Below, piece after piece: positions 21,160 to 29,406 of a stretch of 44,671 nucleotides of DNA. Origin of the DNA: an uncultured Duodenibacillus sp. (GTDB lineage: Bacteria; Pseudomonadota; Gammaproteobacteria; Burkholderiales; Burkholderiaceae_F); assembly GCA_944388865.1 (NCBI GenBank), contig CALXKM010000005.1:1-44671 (forward strand). Reading direction: 5' to 3'. Position 1 is the first letter of the stretch. Each line of letters opens with the position of its first letter. A program made the position numbers and the translations under genes. The notes below the pieces were generated by a model. That model was not told the origin of the DNA, did not search any database, and worked only from the letters and a program-made list of their open reading frames with translations.

Positions 21160-23633
21160 TTCGTGCCTCCATTTGCTTTTTCTTCTTTCGGGCCAAGTTC
21201 TCGCACAAGGAAAATATGACGCCTGTTGTCGGCCGTAACCACCGACGGGGTCTTCTCGATATGCCATTGATATTCCACTTCAGGCGTCATCAGGAAAACG
21301 TGCGAATCAAGCTTGTCGGCGAGAGCCTTGTAGCCGTCCCAATCCTTTTTCTTGTCAATCTGAGTGGCAATTAGCACAGGTTTGGAAAGGCCCTGTTGGG
21401 CGTGCTGGGCAAGGAAAGTTGCCACGCGCGACATTTCCTCTTCCGAAACAGGGTTGAAAATCAAAATCGTTTGCGTGAAAGGCCGAATGCGAAGCGGATT
21501 GACTCGCTCGCCAGCTCTGCGGATGTAGTTGCCGGCAAGATCCTTCAGATCCTTTTCAACCAGAATGGAGGGATCGATTTCGCGCACACGCTCGGCATCG
21601 GCCGTAGGCAGAACTTTGAATTCCTGCTTTTTCCAAAATCGCTTGGCGGCTTCTTTCTTCTTTTTGTCCCAATCAATTAGAGCTACGCGCTTTTTCATCT
21701 CCTCGATCATGTCGGGCTCGGCAATCTCAATGAGATTGCCTTGAACACCCAAATCGCCTTTTTCACCGGCTTCGATTTGCTCCATAAGCCATCTGTCGTT
21801 GTGCAGCCCGGCTACTTTTGCAACCAGAGGTGCAAATTTGCGGCCCGGCTTCATGTCGGGCGTCAACGTCAGAGGCGACGGTGAGCGCCCTACGCGAGCG
21901 ACTGCCGGCACGTGCGTAATGCCGTACTCACGGAAAAGCGTAGGATCGATGATGACGGAAGCAATGGGATCGACTGAGTTGGCAATGGCTTGAATCTTCT
22001 TGATGCCTTCATGAACGGTCATGCCACGGGGAACGCCGCGCATGACGAGCGTGACGTCGTTGCGGCCCTTATGGCGCTCGACAATGTCTTTGAGCACATC
22101 TTCGGAAAGCGAGTACGACACGAAGATGTAGGTTGCTTCTCCTTTTGGATCGGGAGGCGAGACTTCAATAACCTTTCCGGACAGCTGCTGCAGCTTCAGG
22201 TCGGCGTCGGGAATGGCCGTATAGATTTCCGGATTGGATTCGAGCATGTCGGCCAAGGCATTGACGACATTTGCCGGAGAGTCAGAGGAAGAAATGCTTC
22301 CGAGAATGGCCCGAACATCATCTTCAAACTGCTCCGGCGTCAGGCTTTTCTGGGTACGATTGACGACCTCGGCGGCAAATTCGGCCGGATCGAAATCCTT
22401 TTCCGAAGCCGACTGCAGGTAGGAATCTTCAGCACTGTCCTCGCCGGCTTCCTGCCGGCGGCTTTTCAGCTGAGAGGAATTTTTGCTTTTGATCTCATCA
22501 ACGAGCCGATCGTTTTCTTTTTTGATTTCAGCAATTATGTCGTTGAGCTCTTTTTCGTCGGCGGCATTGAGCCGTGGAGCCGGCACGCTGAAATCCTGCG
22601 CCGCAGCCGGAGAGATTCCGAAAATGAAACCTGCGAGCTGCTCCAAAGATTGCACCATGCCGGTCGTTTTGCCGTTTGGCTGCTTGCGGACTGTTCTGCC
22701 GCGCTTTTCCTTCGTAGGTTCCGGCGTTTGAGCGGACTCAGGCTCTTCTTCGAAGTTTTGCTGTGTCTTTCCGAAGAGGCTTTCAAGATCCTGCATGGTC
22801 GGAAGTGTCGCCGGATCGACAAAGACATCCGTCGGATTGCGGCGCAAATCCTCATCGGGATCAACCTGATACTGCTTCTTGGGCGGCGTGCGCTGAATTT
22901 TGGTGACGGCAGGATCTGCGACTTCCTTCTTGGGGGAGACGGACAGGCGCGTCTTCTGGCGAGTAATCGGACGCGCCTTGGGTTTCGGTTTTTCGACATT
23001 GTTGCTTAGATCGAGCCTTTTGCCGCGATAGTAGTAGACGAGCTTTCCGTTTTCTTTGCGAACGCCAACTTCCGGATCGGAGAGAATGGCGCTTTTTTCA
23101 GGCGTGGAGCCCGGCACGATGAAGTCTTTTGTTGTGATGGGGCCGTGCTTTTCGATGTATTCCTTTGTAGCCTTGTTCTTGGCCCTCCATTCGTCAAGCT
23201 GCGTTACCAAGCCCTCAGCTTCTCTCTTTTTTCGATGTTCTTCGTATTTGTAGCCCTGCGCCTGCAAGCCCTTGAAAACGATGGCGTGCCCCATAGCTTT
23301 GTCAATCTTGCGGCTCCACGTCGTCGGATGTCCGTTTTCGTCAACTCCTGCAGGCCCATCAATTCGCACGTCGTATCGAATTTTGGGAACAATGATGTTG
23401 GTTTGAACGCCGCCACCGCCGTGCATTTTTCCTTCAAGCGCCATTGAGCCGTCGGCGCGGCGCTTAATCCTCATGCCGCTTCTCGATTCGTCTTTTGCGG
23501 AAGGTGCAGAAGGCGGATTGACGATTGAGGGCGCTTCTTTGAACATGGATTGCTGATTTGTTTGCGCAAAGCTTGCGCAGGAACAGAAGGCGGCAATGAC
23601 GGCCGCAGCGACGGGCAGCTTAAAACAGGGCAT
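21156..23633 (-). CDS. traW: TrbC-TraW fusion, F-type T4SS assembly protein
   Basis: An 825-aa periplasmic protein. Signal peptide (LPVAAAVIAAFCSCASFAQ) is followed by a long charged, Pro-rich N-terminal region (~30-400). A TrbC-like domain follows: YIFVSYSLSEDVLKDIV, VTLVMRGVPRGMTVHEG, VIIDPTLFREYGITHVPAVARV. The C-terminal TraW domain has REIDPSILVEKDLKD, GERVNPLRIRPF, ILIFNPVSEEEM and KTPSVVTADN. Fusions of these two pilus-assembly proteins occur in SXT/IncA-C-like systems. ATG 23633 is preceded by GGGGAAAG and starts the signal peptide; 23657 is an alternative. It overlaps traF by 14 bp and traU by 4 bp. Confidence 0.88.
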   Translation of the reverse strand: MPCFKLPVAAAVIAAFCSCASFAQTNQQSMFKEAPSIVNPPSAPSAKDESRSGMRIKRRADGSMALEGKMHGGGGVQTNIIVPKIRYDVRIDGPAGVDENGHPTTWSRKIDKAMGHAIVFKGLQAQGYKYEEHRKKREAEGLVTQLDEWRAKNKATKEYIEKHGPITTKDFIVPGSTPEKSAILSDPEVGVRKENGKLVYYYRGKRLDLSNNVEKPKPKARPITRQKTRLSVSPKKEVADPAVTKIQRTPPKKQYQVDPDEDLRRNPTDVFVDPATLPTMQDLESLFGKTQQNFEEEPESAQTPEPTKEKRGRTVRKQPNGKTTGMVQSLEQLAGFIFGISPAAAQDFSVPAPRLNAADEKELNDIIAEIKKENDRLVDEIKSKNSSQLKSRRQEAGEDSAEDSYLQSASEKDFDPAEFAAEVVNRTQKSLTPEQFEDDVRAILGSISSSDSPANVVNALADMLESNPEIYTAIPDADLKLQQLSGKVIEVSPPDPKGEATYIFVSYSLSEDVLKDIVERHKGRNDVTLVMRGVPRGMTVHEGIKKIQAIANSVDPIASVIIDPTLFREYGITHVPAVARVGRSPSPLTLTPDMKPGRKFAPLVAKVAGLHNDRWLMEQIEAGEKGDLGVQGNLIEIAEPDMIEEMKKRVALIDWDKKKKEAAKRFWKKQEFKVLPTADAERVREIDPSILVEKDLKDLAGNYIRRAGERVNPLRIRPFTQTILIFNPVSEEEMSRVATFLAQHAQQGLSKPVLIATQIDKKKDWDGYKALADKLDSHVFLMTPEVEYQWHIEKTPSVVTADNRRHIFLVRELGPKEEKANGGTK

Positions 23634-24183
23634 AGGCTTTCCCCAGAATTTGTTCACGATGGATGGGCCCCCAGTATCGGGAGTCGAAACTCATGGGTTC
23701 TGTACCCATCACCCAGTATTCGTTGTTGCTCAGAACGCGGCGACCGAAGAATTTGGCCTTGTCGGCTTGGGCAATGCCGGCCAGATGAGGCATTCCCTTG
23801 GCCACTTCAACTCCGTTGATAAGGATTGTTTCGTCCGGACGAATTTCAACGGTGTCTCCGGGCATGCCGCGAAGATATTTGCCGACGACGGTACCGTTCT
23901 TGATGATCGGAGCGGCCTGACGAGAGATGTATGTCACGATCGCATCCCGTTCGGGGTGCTGATCCCTTTTGTCAACGAGCAGAAATCGAACGTCGAGGCA
24001 GCGCATCGTTTGTCTGTCCCACGCTATGGAAAAGTTGCTGTAAAACCAAGCGAAGGAAGAAACAACAATGGCAGCGCCGGCGGCAACGCATCCGGCCCAG
24101 CGCAGACGGTCGTGTTCTGAGGAAGTCAACAAGGGGTGAGCAAGACGCTTGCACCACGATACGAGCTTATTTGCTAGGGCCAT
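23620..24183 (-). CDS. traF: TraF/TrhF-type S26 signal peptidase
   Basis: A 187-aa inner-membrane peptidase of conjugative systems that matures pilin or TrbC-like substrates. One membrane helix lies at ~30-50 (GCVAAGAAIVVSSFAWFY). Family blocks follow: DVRFLLVDKRD, VGKYLRGMPGDTVEI (catalytic Lys region), and VMGTEPMSFDSRYWGPI. At the place where S26 enzymes have the Ser-Met-Pro nucleophile site, this sequence reads RCLD. The cysteine substitution is also typical of the TrhF branch as far as I recall, so activity may depend on Cys or be absent. ATG 24183 overlaps the TrbI-like gene by 17 bp. Confidence 0.85.
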   Translation of the reverse strand: MALANKLVSWCKRLAHPLLTSSEHDRLRWAGCVAAGAAIVVSSFAWFYSNFSIAWDRQTMRCLDVRFLLVDKRDQHPERDAIVTYISRQAAPIIKNGTVVGKYLRGMPGDTVEIRPDETILINGVEVAKGMPHLAGIAQADKAKFFGRRVLSNNEYWVMGTEPMSFDSRYWGPIHREQILGKAYALF

Positions 24184-24586
24184 CCGTCATTCCCTCTGTC
24201 AGATTGGGCGGGACGTAGCCTCCGACAAGAGACAAGTTGTCCGGAGCGCCTTCAACAAGCTCCGAGGGCGTCATGATGTACTCGTCCGGAGCCGCAATCA
24301 CCATGCGACTGTCAAGGACTACGTAGCCGCGTGCCTTGAGCATCGCAATGGCATGCCCCGAGTTCATAAACGCCTTCGTGTCGCCCTGAGCATTCATCTC
24401 CGTGATGGCCGCAGCAAGCTTGACCATGTCAACAACGGCAATCGGAGCGGGTGTTTCTTTGACCTGCGGGAAGAAATGAAAGTACAAAAGCGAGGCACTG
24501 AAGGCAGCACAAACGGAGATGACGGCTGTCGTTACGTGCGCACTTAGCGACGAGTGTTGTTTTTCCGGTGTTTGAATCTCTGACAT
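24167..24586 (-). CDS. trbI: TrbI-like (F-type) conjugal transfer protein
   Basis: A 139-aa bitopic inner-membrane protein. A short cytoplasmic tail is followed by one membrane helix (TTAVISVCAAFSASLLYFHF, ~19-38) and a periplasmic domain: APIAVVDMVKLAAAITEM, then LKARGYVVLDSRMVIAAPDEYIM. The Asp/Lys motif after the helix and the GYVVLDs..v.AAP block fit F-type TrbI/TraF-accompanying proteins. TrbI affects pilus length and retraction in F. First gene of the trbI-traF-traW-traU operon. ATG 24586 follows AAGGAT. Confidence 0.68.
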   Translation of the reverse strand: MSEIQTPEKQHSSLSAHVTTAVISVCAAFSASLLYFHFFPQVKETPAPIAVVDMVKLAAAITEMNAQGDTKAFMNSGHAIAMLKARGYVVLDSRMVIAAPDEYIMTPSELVEGAPDNLSLVGGYVPPNLTEGMTDGPSK

Positions 24587-24647
24587 ATCAATCCTTTTGG
24601 CAGATGTGTGGAAGTGATTGTCAGGCACGAGAAGGAACGGCTTGTTT

Positions 24648-24674
24648 ACTTCCTAAGCAGAAATTGCTTTTTCC
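24648..24674. promoter_or_regulatory. Transfer-regulon box, copy 2, upstream of trbI
   Basis: Bases 24650-24672 are identical over 23 bp to 43831-43853 upstream of traN, with the dyad core AAGCAGAAATTGCTT. It lies 64 bp upstream of the trbI start, a suitable position for an activator binding upstream of the promoter. The divergent gene at 24871 could be served too. Confidence 0.75.
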
Positions 24675-24764
24675 ATTGACAGGTCGGATTGGTTTTTGCG
24701 TCAGACTGGTTTTCCTATTGGGAAACAGCATTGGAGAAAATGCTCTATAAATACAATAATTATA

Positions 24765-24812
24765 TGTATATGTGCAAAATACCAATGATTGTGTACAATT
24801 TTTGCATATAAT
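24765..24812. promoter_or_regulatory. Operator/promoter of the tandem-HTH regulator
   Basis: TGCAAAAT (24773-24780) and ATTTTTGCA (24798-24806) form an inverted repeat extended by TATATG / CATATA. The second arm runs into a consensus -10 TATAAT at 24807-24812. This suggests a regulator, possibly the gene product itself, occludes its own promoter. Confidence 0.55.
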
Positions 24813-24870
24813 CTCCGAAGTGTTTCAACCGTAGCGTTGATGCTGCTTTTTTGGGGGAGACAGAAGGACG

Positions 24871-25419
24871 ATGCTGAGAGCGTACTTGAATGGTGAAATT
24901 GCCTGGCCCAAGTTTTCTGCCGATGAGGTTGCGCAAATCAGAAAAGACGCAAACCTCACCCGCAAGGGACTCGGAGCATTGCTGAAGGTGCCGGCAGAAA
25001 CCATACTGCGCTGGGAATCGGGGGCCGAAGATGTGCCGGACAGCATCAACATGGTCTTGTGCGTCATCTCAAAACTCGGAGTCGGCCTGTTCAGCCTGAT
25101 GAAGGCAGACTCCGGCAGCTTTGAACTCGTTGCCAGCCCCGACAAAAAGTCAAATCTGGCTCAAGGTCTGGACGATCCGCAGTACAACCTCGCTTCGGCC
25201 GGTGAAGATGCCCGCGTACCCGATTCGTTTGATCCGGAAACGATCAAAAGGCTTCGCCGGCGGTTGGGGATGAATCGGAGGGAGTTTTCGGAATTTGTCG
25301 GCATCTCGCTTGGGACTGCCGTCAATTGGGAAAATGGCTCCGTGGCTCCGAAGGGTGCTGCTTTGGCACTTTTGAAAATTTTGTGGAAGTGGGGCAAGCC
25401 CGCTCTTGATTTCAACTAA
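24871..25419 (+). CDS. Tandem XRE-type helix-turn-helix regulator
   Basis: A 182-aa protein made of two similar HTH units. The first, at ~20-75, has FSADEVAQIRKDANLTRKGL.ALLKV then ETILRWESG. The second, at ~120-175, has DPETIKRLRRRLGMNRREFSEFVGIS then GTAVNWENGSVAPKGAALALLKIL. Both carry the motif IrxlRxxxgmsrxxFaxxxgvsxxTxxxWExG of MqsA/HigA-like regulators, here duplicated in one chain so a monomer could bind a two-half operator. An inverted repeat overlaps its -10. It may regulate the divergent T4SS operon. ATG 24871 follows GAAGGA. Confidence 0.85.
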   Translation: MLRAYLNGEIAWPKFSADEVAQIRKDANLTRKGLGALLKVPAETILRWESGAEDVPDSINMVLCVISKLGVGLFSLMKADSGSFELVASPDKKSNLAQGLDDPQYNLASAGEDARVPDSFDPETIKRLRRRLGMNRREFSEFVGISLGTAVNWENGSVAPKGAALALLKILWKWGKPALDFN

Positions 25420-25446
25420 CTCTGGACTCAACAGGAAGTGAACAAA

Positions 25447-26370
25447 ATGTCCAAAACAATTCCGCTTATTGTCTGCGCCGCCATGTCTGCTTTATTGGCG
25501 GGATGCGCCACCTCTGTGTCGTATGACGACGGCCAGCGCGTCTACAACGAAAAACTGAGCCGCGCCAAGAACTTGGCCGATCCTTTTGGCTACAAGGATC
25601 TGCGCGATGTAAAGGCTCCGGACGGCATGAGCATCACCTCTGACGGCTCGCTGCTTCTTGACACTGCCGGTTGGGCTGCCAATTTCCACGCCGCAGCCGG
25701 AAGCGGACTCCTGCCGGGAACGAGCAACTGGGGCAGTGCTCTCGGCTGGGGGCTTGGCATCTCGCTGCTTTCAAGCGCCTTTGCTCCGACTCCGATTACG
25801 GAAAAGGATGCTGCTTTCGGTTATGTGCCTCTGAGCAAGGCTTCAACGTTGATTGAAGCCCGCAATCTCTTTGCAAAACAGTGGACGGAAGCAATGGCCT
25901 CGACGCTGCGCGAGCTTTATCCCAATGCGGAAATCGAAACCGACTACGCCGATTACAAGAAGACGATGCTCGTGGGAGCCTTCTACGTAGGTGCTGTGTC
26001 GATTAAGGATGAGTCGATTGGCTGCTTCGGATATAAGGGCGAAGATGCAAAGCGGCCAAGAGAAGATCATTGCACGGCCAGCATTGCGGTATTTACGCAA
26101 AAGGAAGTTTTGACGACTCCGCCTTCTTATTTTGGCGGGAATTCAGAACAGTCCTACCGTGTGGCAAGCTCTAGCATTTACACCTCGTCGGGACAGAAGA
26201 ACGCTGTTGACTGGACGAAAGTCATGGCTGCATCCGTCAAGTATCTGCCGGGACACACGGTTGTGTACGTAGCACCTCATAAAACGGAGGACGGTAAGAA
26301 GACGCCTCCGGTGGTGCTTGAGAAGGATCGGATCAATTTCTTCGTCAAACCGACCGTTCAAAATAAGTAA
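25447..26370 (+). CDS. Unknown lipoprotein, 307 aa
   Basis: Signal peptide with lipobox: IVCAAMSALLAGCATSVS (Cys ~20), so an outer- or inner-membrane lipoprotein. The mature part contains a Gly-rich hydrophobic stretch (WGSALGWGLGISLLSSAFAPTP, ~95-115), LFAKQWTEAMASTLRELYPNAEIE, a disulphide-capable pair (IGCFGYKG…DHCTAS), and a beta-rich C-terminus. I recognise no family. It follows the HTH gene by 27 bp on the same strand. ATG 25447 preferred over GTG 25438 because AGGAAG is correctly spaced. A bidirectional terminator follows. Confidence 0.7.
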   Translation: MSKTIPLIVCAAMSALLAGCATSVSYDDGQRVYNEKLSRAKNLADPFGYKDLRDVKAPDGMSITSDGSLLLDTAGWAANFHAAAGSGLLPGTSNWGSALGWGLGISLLSSAFAPTPITEKDAAFGYVPLSKASTLIEARNLFAKQWTEAMASTLRELYPNAEIETDYADYKKTMLVGAFYVGAVSIKDESIGCFGYKGEDAKRPREDHCTASIAVFTQKEVLTTPPSYFGGNSEQSYRVASSSIYTSSGQKNAVDWTKVMAASVKYLPGHTVVYVAPHKTEDGKKTPPVVLEKDRINFFVKPTVQNK

Positions 26371-26385
26371 GCCCTGTCAATTTCT

Positions 26386-26426
26386 TTTAAAAACGCCTCC
26401 CGCCGAATGGTTCGTCAGGAGGCGTT
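26386..26426. terminator. Bidirectional terminator
   Basis: Stem AACGCCTCC (26392-26400) / GGAGGCGTT (26418-26426), with TTTTAAAA beside it and a T run on the minus-strand side. It separates the lipoprotein gene (plus) from the toxin gene (minus). Confidence 0.8.
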
Positions 26427-26430
26427 CTCA

Positions 26431-26694
26431 CTACTCGTAGTGGCCTTTACACTGATAAATCGTCACAGATTCTTCGTCGAAAGCATAAACCAGGCGGTGT
26501 TCCTGATTAATGCGGCGGCTCCAGAAGCCCGCAAGGTCTTCCTTGAGCGGCTCCGGCTTACCCAAGCCTTCTGCCGGATGGCGAAGCGTATCCTCAATCA
26601 GTGAATTGATTTTTCGAAGGATCTTCTTGTCGTTTGTTTGCCAATCGACATAATCTGCCCAACCGTCAAGATGCCAACGCAACTGCATGCTCAT
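26431..26694 (-). CDS. yoeB: Txe/YoeB-family mRNA endonuclease toxin
   Basis: An 87-aa toxin. YoeB landmarks are all present: WADYVDWQTNDKKILRKINSLI, RHPAEGLGKPEPLK, then GFWSRRINQEHRLVYAF and the terminal CKGHYE (catalytic Glu/Arg/His set). YoeB cuts mRNA in the ribosome A site. The start overlaps the antitoxin stop as ATGA, typical of TA operons. ATG at 26694 or 26688. It forms an addiction module for the element. Confidence 0.93.
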   Translation of the reverse strand: MSMQLRWHLDGWADYVDWQTNDKKILRKINSLIEDTLRHPAEGLGKPEPLKEDLAGFWSRRINQEHRLVYAFDEESVTIYQCKGHYE

Positions 26695-26948
26695 TCCTTG
26701 ATCAAGTCGTGGCTGACGATGTTGCGACCTGCCAGATAATCATCGTGCAGGCGCTTGAGGTGCCGCATATTCGACGGAGAATAAAAGGGATCTGCCTTCG
26801 GTTGGAACGGCAGTCCGTTCTCCGCGACGAGTTGATTGAGAAAAACACGGATGGCGGTTGTGAGATCCATCCCCAGACGATTGCAGACGACCTGAGCATC
26901 GTCACGAAGACTTTGTTCGACGCGCAGTTGAATGGTTGCTGAAGTCAT
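26691..26948 (-). CDS. RelB/DinJ-family antitoxin
   Basis: An 85-aa ribbon-helix-helix antitoxin: SATIQLRVEQSLRDDAQVVCNRLGMDLTTAIRVFLNQLVAENGLPF (given in part), then a toxin-wrapping C-terminus with HLKRLHDDYLAGRNIVSHDLIKE. DinJ more often partners YafQ, and YefM partners YoeB, so this is a mixed DinJ-YoeB pairing, known from other genomes. ATG 26948. Confidence 0.9.
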   Translation of the reverse strand: MTSATIQLRVEQSLRDDAQVVCNRLGMDLTTAIRVFLNQLVAENGLPFQPKADPFYSPSNMRHLKRLHDDYLAGRNIVSHDLIKE

Positions 26949-26981
26949 GTTAGTTCCCTGCTTTAAACATTGATTTAGCAT

Positions 26982-26988
26982 TATTATA
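26982..26988 (-). promoter_or_regulatory. Probable -10 of the dinJ-yoeB operon
   Basis: Minus-strand TATAAT at 26988-26983, about 35 bp upstream of the antitoxin start. Confidence 0.45.
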
Positions 26989-27010
26989 GTCGCGGCAGAC
27001 GCTGAATTTT

Positions 27011-28291
27011 CTACATTGGCTCCACACGCATCAGTACCTTCCCCGTCAACAAGAACCAGACAGCTCCGAAAATGGCCGCGTGGTAGACAAACTCGTTTGA
27101 GCAGCACTGCTCAAGCTCTTCATTGCTCAAATGGGGACAGCCGCCTTTGCAGGAGGAAATCAAGAAGCAATTCTTGCAAACAGGACGCAGGGACCAATGC
27201 GTGAGGTTCGGATTCAAAATCTTCGAATAATTGTCCAGAGAGCCGATTTGCCAGATTGACACCGGCCTGTTGTGGCAGCTGCCGATTTTTCCGTCCAGCG
27301 TCACCGTCAGAGTGTTTTTGCGCATCTCATCGCAACGCCCCAGAATTTCTGAGGCAGGAATTCGGTGAATAAGCCGCTGCATCAAATTTTTGGCCATGTC
27401 GTCCAACGTCGGCCAGAGACCGGCTTGAGTAACAATGGCTTTGAAAATGGAGCTATCGAGGCTTCGAGCAGATTCCTTGTCGAAAGAACAGCCATCCATT
27501 TGGGCTCCGGAATAGCTGACGACGCCTTCAAAGCAAACAACGACGTCTTTGCTGAAGTGCATATCAAAGAAAGCTCTGATCTCTTCAAGATTGCTGTTTT
27601 TCGGGCTGAGAACGCACACAAAAGACATCGGAATGCCGAGCTTCGTGCTGGTTTCCAACAAATACAGCCAGACTTCTTTTACCTCCGGGTCAAACAGCGG
27701 ATCTTCATCATCGCGGAGAGAAAATCCCGGCCCATCGTGCGAAATCGAAATCTGAACCCGATGGAGGTTGAAAAAATCAACCATGTCCTTGGTAAGCAAA
27801 GATCCGTTGGTGATCATGCTGAGTTCGACAGCCTCGCCAAACTCCTCGCGCAAGCGAGGGATCAAAACCCTCAGAGTCTTCCAATAAACCAACGGCTCGC
27901 CACCCCACAGCTCAATGCAGGCATTGGGGGCAAGCTTGATGCCGGAAGCGTGAAATTTTTCAAAGAAGCCGTCAATAGTCTGAGGCCCGGGCACTTTATC
28001 CAAGGACGAGCGAAAAGCAGCCTGCAGGCAGTATTTGCAGTTGTAGTTGCAGGCCATGCCGAGCTGAATGCGAAGCTTTCGGATCAGCCGCCCCTTTTCG
28101 GTAATCGGGTTGTCAGCGCCGAAAATCGAAAAAGAAGGCGCTCTGGGGCGAGCGTAGTCGCTGAATCGTTCCTGAGTGCTGAAATCGATCAGCTCGCCGT
28201 CCTGATCAAAGATTTCACTGGTTTGATTGTCAAACACATAGTTGGAGGTTTCCTTGGTCTTGGGGTCCAGACAGGTGACATTGAAAAACAT
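27011..28291 (-). CDS. Radical SAM/SPASM-type maturase A (fifth gene of the set)
   Basis: A 426-aa radical SAM enzyme. The first ~90 residues form an extra N-terminal region (VTCLDPKTKETSNYVFDNQ…). The [4Fe-4S] loop is QLGMACNYNCKYCLQAA (CxxxCxxC). WGGEPLVYWKTL follows, then the SAM-core strands SMITNGSLLT and ISHDGPGF. The C-terminal auxiliary cluster region has GKIGSCHNRP, RPVCKNCFLISSCKGGCPH and EQCCSNEFVYH. SPASM enzymes modify Cys-containing peptides or proteins. Start ATG 28291 is 2 bp after the stop of gene B; an upstream frame to 28477 is a read-back into B. Closely related to gene C (same N-terminal region, same C-terminal …AVWFLLTG tail). Last gene of the operon. Confidence 0.9.
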   Translation of the reverse strand: MFFNVTCLDPKTKETSNYVFDNQTSEIFDQDGELIDFSTQERFSDYARPRAPSFSIFGADNPITEKGRLIRKLRIQLGMACNYNCKYCLQAAFRSSLDKVPGPQTIDGFFEKFHASGIKLAPNACIELWGGEPLVYWKTLRVLIPRLREEFGEAVELSMITNGSLLTKDMVDFFNLHRVQISISHDGPGFSLRDDEDPLFDPEVKEVWLYLLETSTKLGIPMSFVCVLSPKNSNLEEIRAFFDMHFSKDVVVCFEGVVSYSGAQMDGCSFDKESARSLDSSIFKAIVTQAGLWPTLDDMAKNLMQRLIHRIPASEILGRCDEMRKNTLTVTLDGKIGSCHNRPVSIWQIGSLDNYSKILNPNLTHWSLRPVCKNCFLISSCKGGCPHLSNEELEQCCSNEFVYHAAIFGAVWFLLTGKVLMRVEPM

Positions 28292-28293
28292 GC

Positions 28294-29406
28294 TTAATCC
28301 TCGGTGATTTGCGGCTTCTTGTAAAAACGGATTCCCTGCATCCGTGCGTCTTGAACCGTCTTCACAGATTCCTTCCAGTAGAGCTTTTCGGCCTCGCAGC
28401 AGATTCGCTGTCCCTTGCTCATCTTGTTGAGAGGACAGCCGTGCCGGCACAGGTAGTTGACCTCGCACTGGTCGCATTCGGGCTTCTGCCGGATGGCTTC
28501 TCGAAAGAGCTCATCGTTGCGCAGCAAAAGCGTTTCGTAGGGGTCGGTCACGCGGCCGATGACGCTGGCGCGGTTGTGGCAGGCATGTACGAATCCCAGA
28601 ATGTCCACGTTGATGTCCTTGCGCATAGGCAAGCACTCCGGATACCACTCTGCTGGCAGCCCGAGTTCCTGGCGACGCAGGAAACGCTCAACCGACGTCA
28701 CGCCGCGCTTGAGGCAGTTTCGAGCGGCCGTATTGGTTCTTCCGGATAGGAAGTCCGAAAGGTAGTTCATGCGGCAGCGTCGAAGATTTCTCTGAAAAGC
28801 CTCAAAGTCGTACCCGTACAGGTCGGCATCCATATCAAAGGTGCATTCGAGCGTGTACTGGTAGTGGATGTTGGTTTGCCCTACTTTTTCTCGAACGTAG
28901 CGTTCCAATGCGTAAGGATCGATGTTGTAGGCGTGCGTCGTGGTTCCGATGTCGCGTTTGTGAATCCTTTTGAAGCGCTCGCAGAAAGCCGGATCGTCAA
29001 GCACATTGACGCCGCGGACTTTGGCCGTCAGCGGCCCGTCATTGCTCACCGAATAGGCAATGCCGTGCTCGTTGATCCAATCGACTTTGTCATCGGTAAG
29101 AAGCACGCCGTTGGACATGATCCAGTAGTCGAAAGCCGCATCGCCCATTCGCTCAACAACCTCCTGAATCAGCGGCCAGTAAAGCAGCGGCTCCCCGCCC
29201 CAGAATACGAGCTGAGTACGGGTGTCTCTCTGGCTCATGTGCTCAAGATATGGCCAGACGTCTTTGTCGATGCGCTTGTTGAGCCGGGGCTGCGGAACGT
29301 CGGTTTCATAACAATGGCGGCACTTCAGGTTGCAGGCCGCACCCAGCATCAGATAGATCTTGCGAAGATCATTCTCTGTAAACACTTTTTGTTTTTGGGC
29401 TGTCAT
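28294..29406 (-). CDS. Radical SAM/SPASM-type maturase B (fourth gene)
   Basis: A 370-aa enzyme. Cluster loop LGAACNLKCRHCYETD near residue 20, FWGGEPLLYWPLI, SNGVLLTDDKVDW, VSNDGPLTAKVRGVNVL, then a long insertion and a Cys-rich end: DILGFVHACHN, CDQCEVNYLCRHGCPLNK, ICCEAEKLYW. The middle (…RGVNVLDDPAF…YNIDPYALERYV…YDFEAFQRNLRRC) mirrors gene D (…RGIDVLRNPKI…YNQDPYELIDTM…YDLEAWKRTCKRM), so B and D are paralogues. ATG 29406 overlaps the stop of gene C as ATGA (translational coupling). A longer frame to 29745 is antisense reuse of gene C. Confidence 0.9.
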   Translation of the reverse strand: MTAQKQKVFTENDLRKIYLMLGAACNLKCRHCYETDVPQPRLNKRIDKDVWPYLEHMSQRDTRTQLVFWGGEPLLYWPLIQEVVERMGDAAFDYWIMSNGVLLTDDKVDWINEHGIAYSVSNDGPLTAKVRGVNVLDDPAFCERFKRIHKRDIGTTTHAYNIDPYALERYVREKVGQTNIHYQYTLECTFDMDADLYGYDFEAFQRNLRRCRMNYLSDFLSGRTNTAARNCLKRGVTSVERFLRRQELGLPAEWYPECLPMRKDINVDILGFVHACHNRASVIGRVTDPYETLLLRNDELFREAIRQKPECDQCEVNYLCRHGCPLNKMSKGQRICCEAEKLYWKESVKTVQDARMQGIRFYKKPQITED

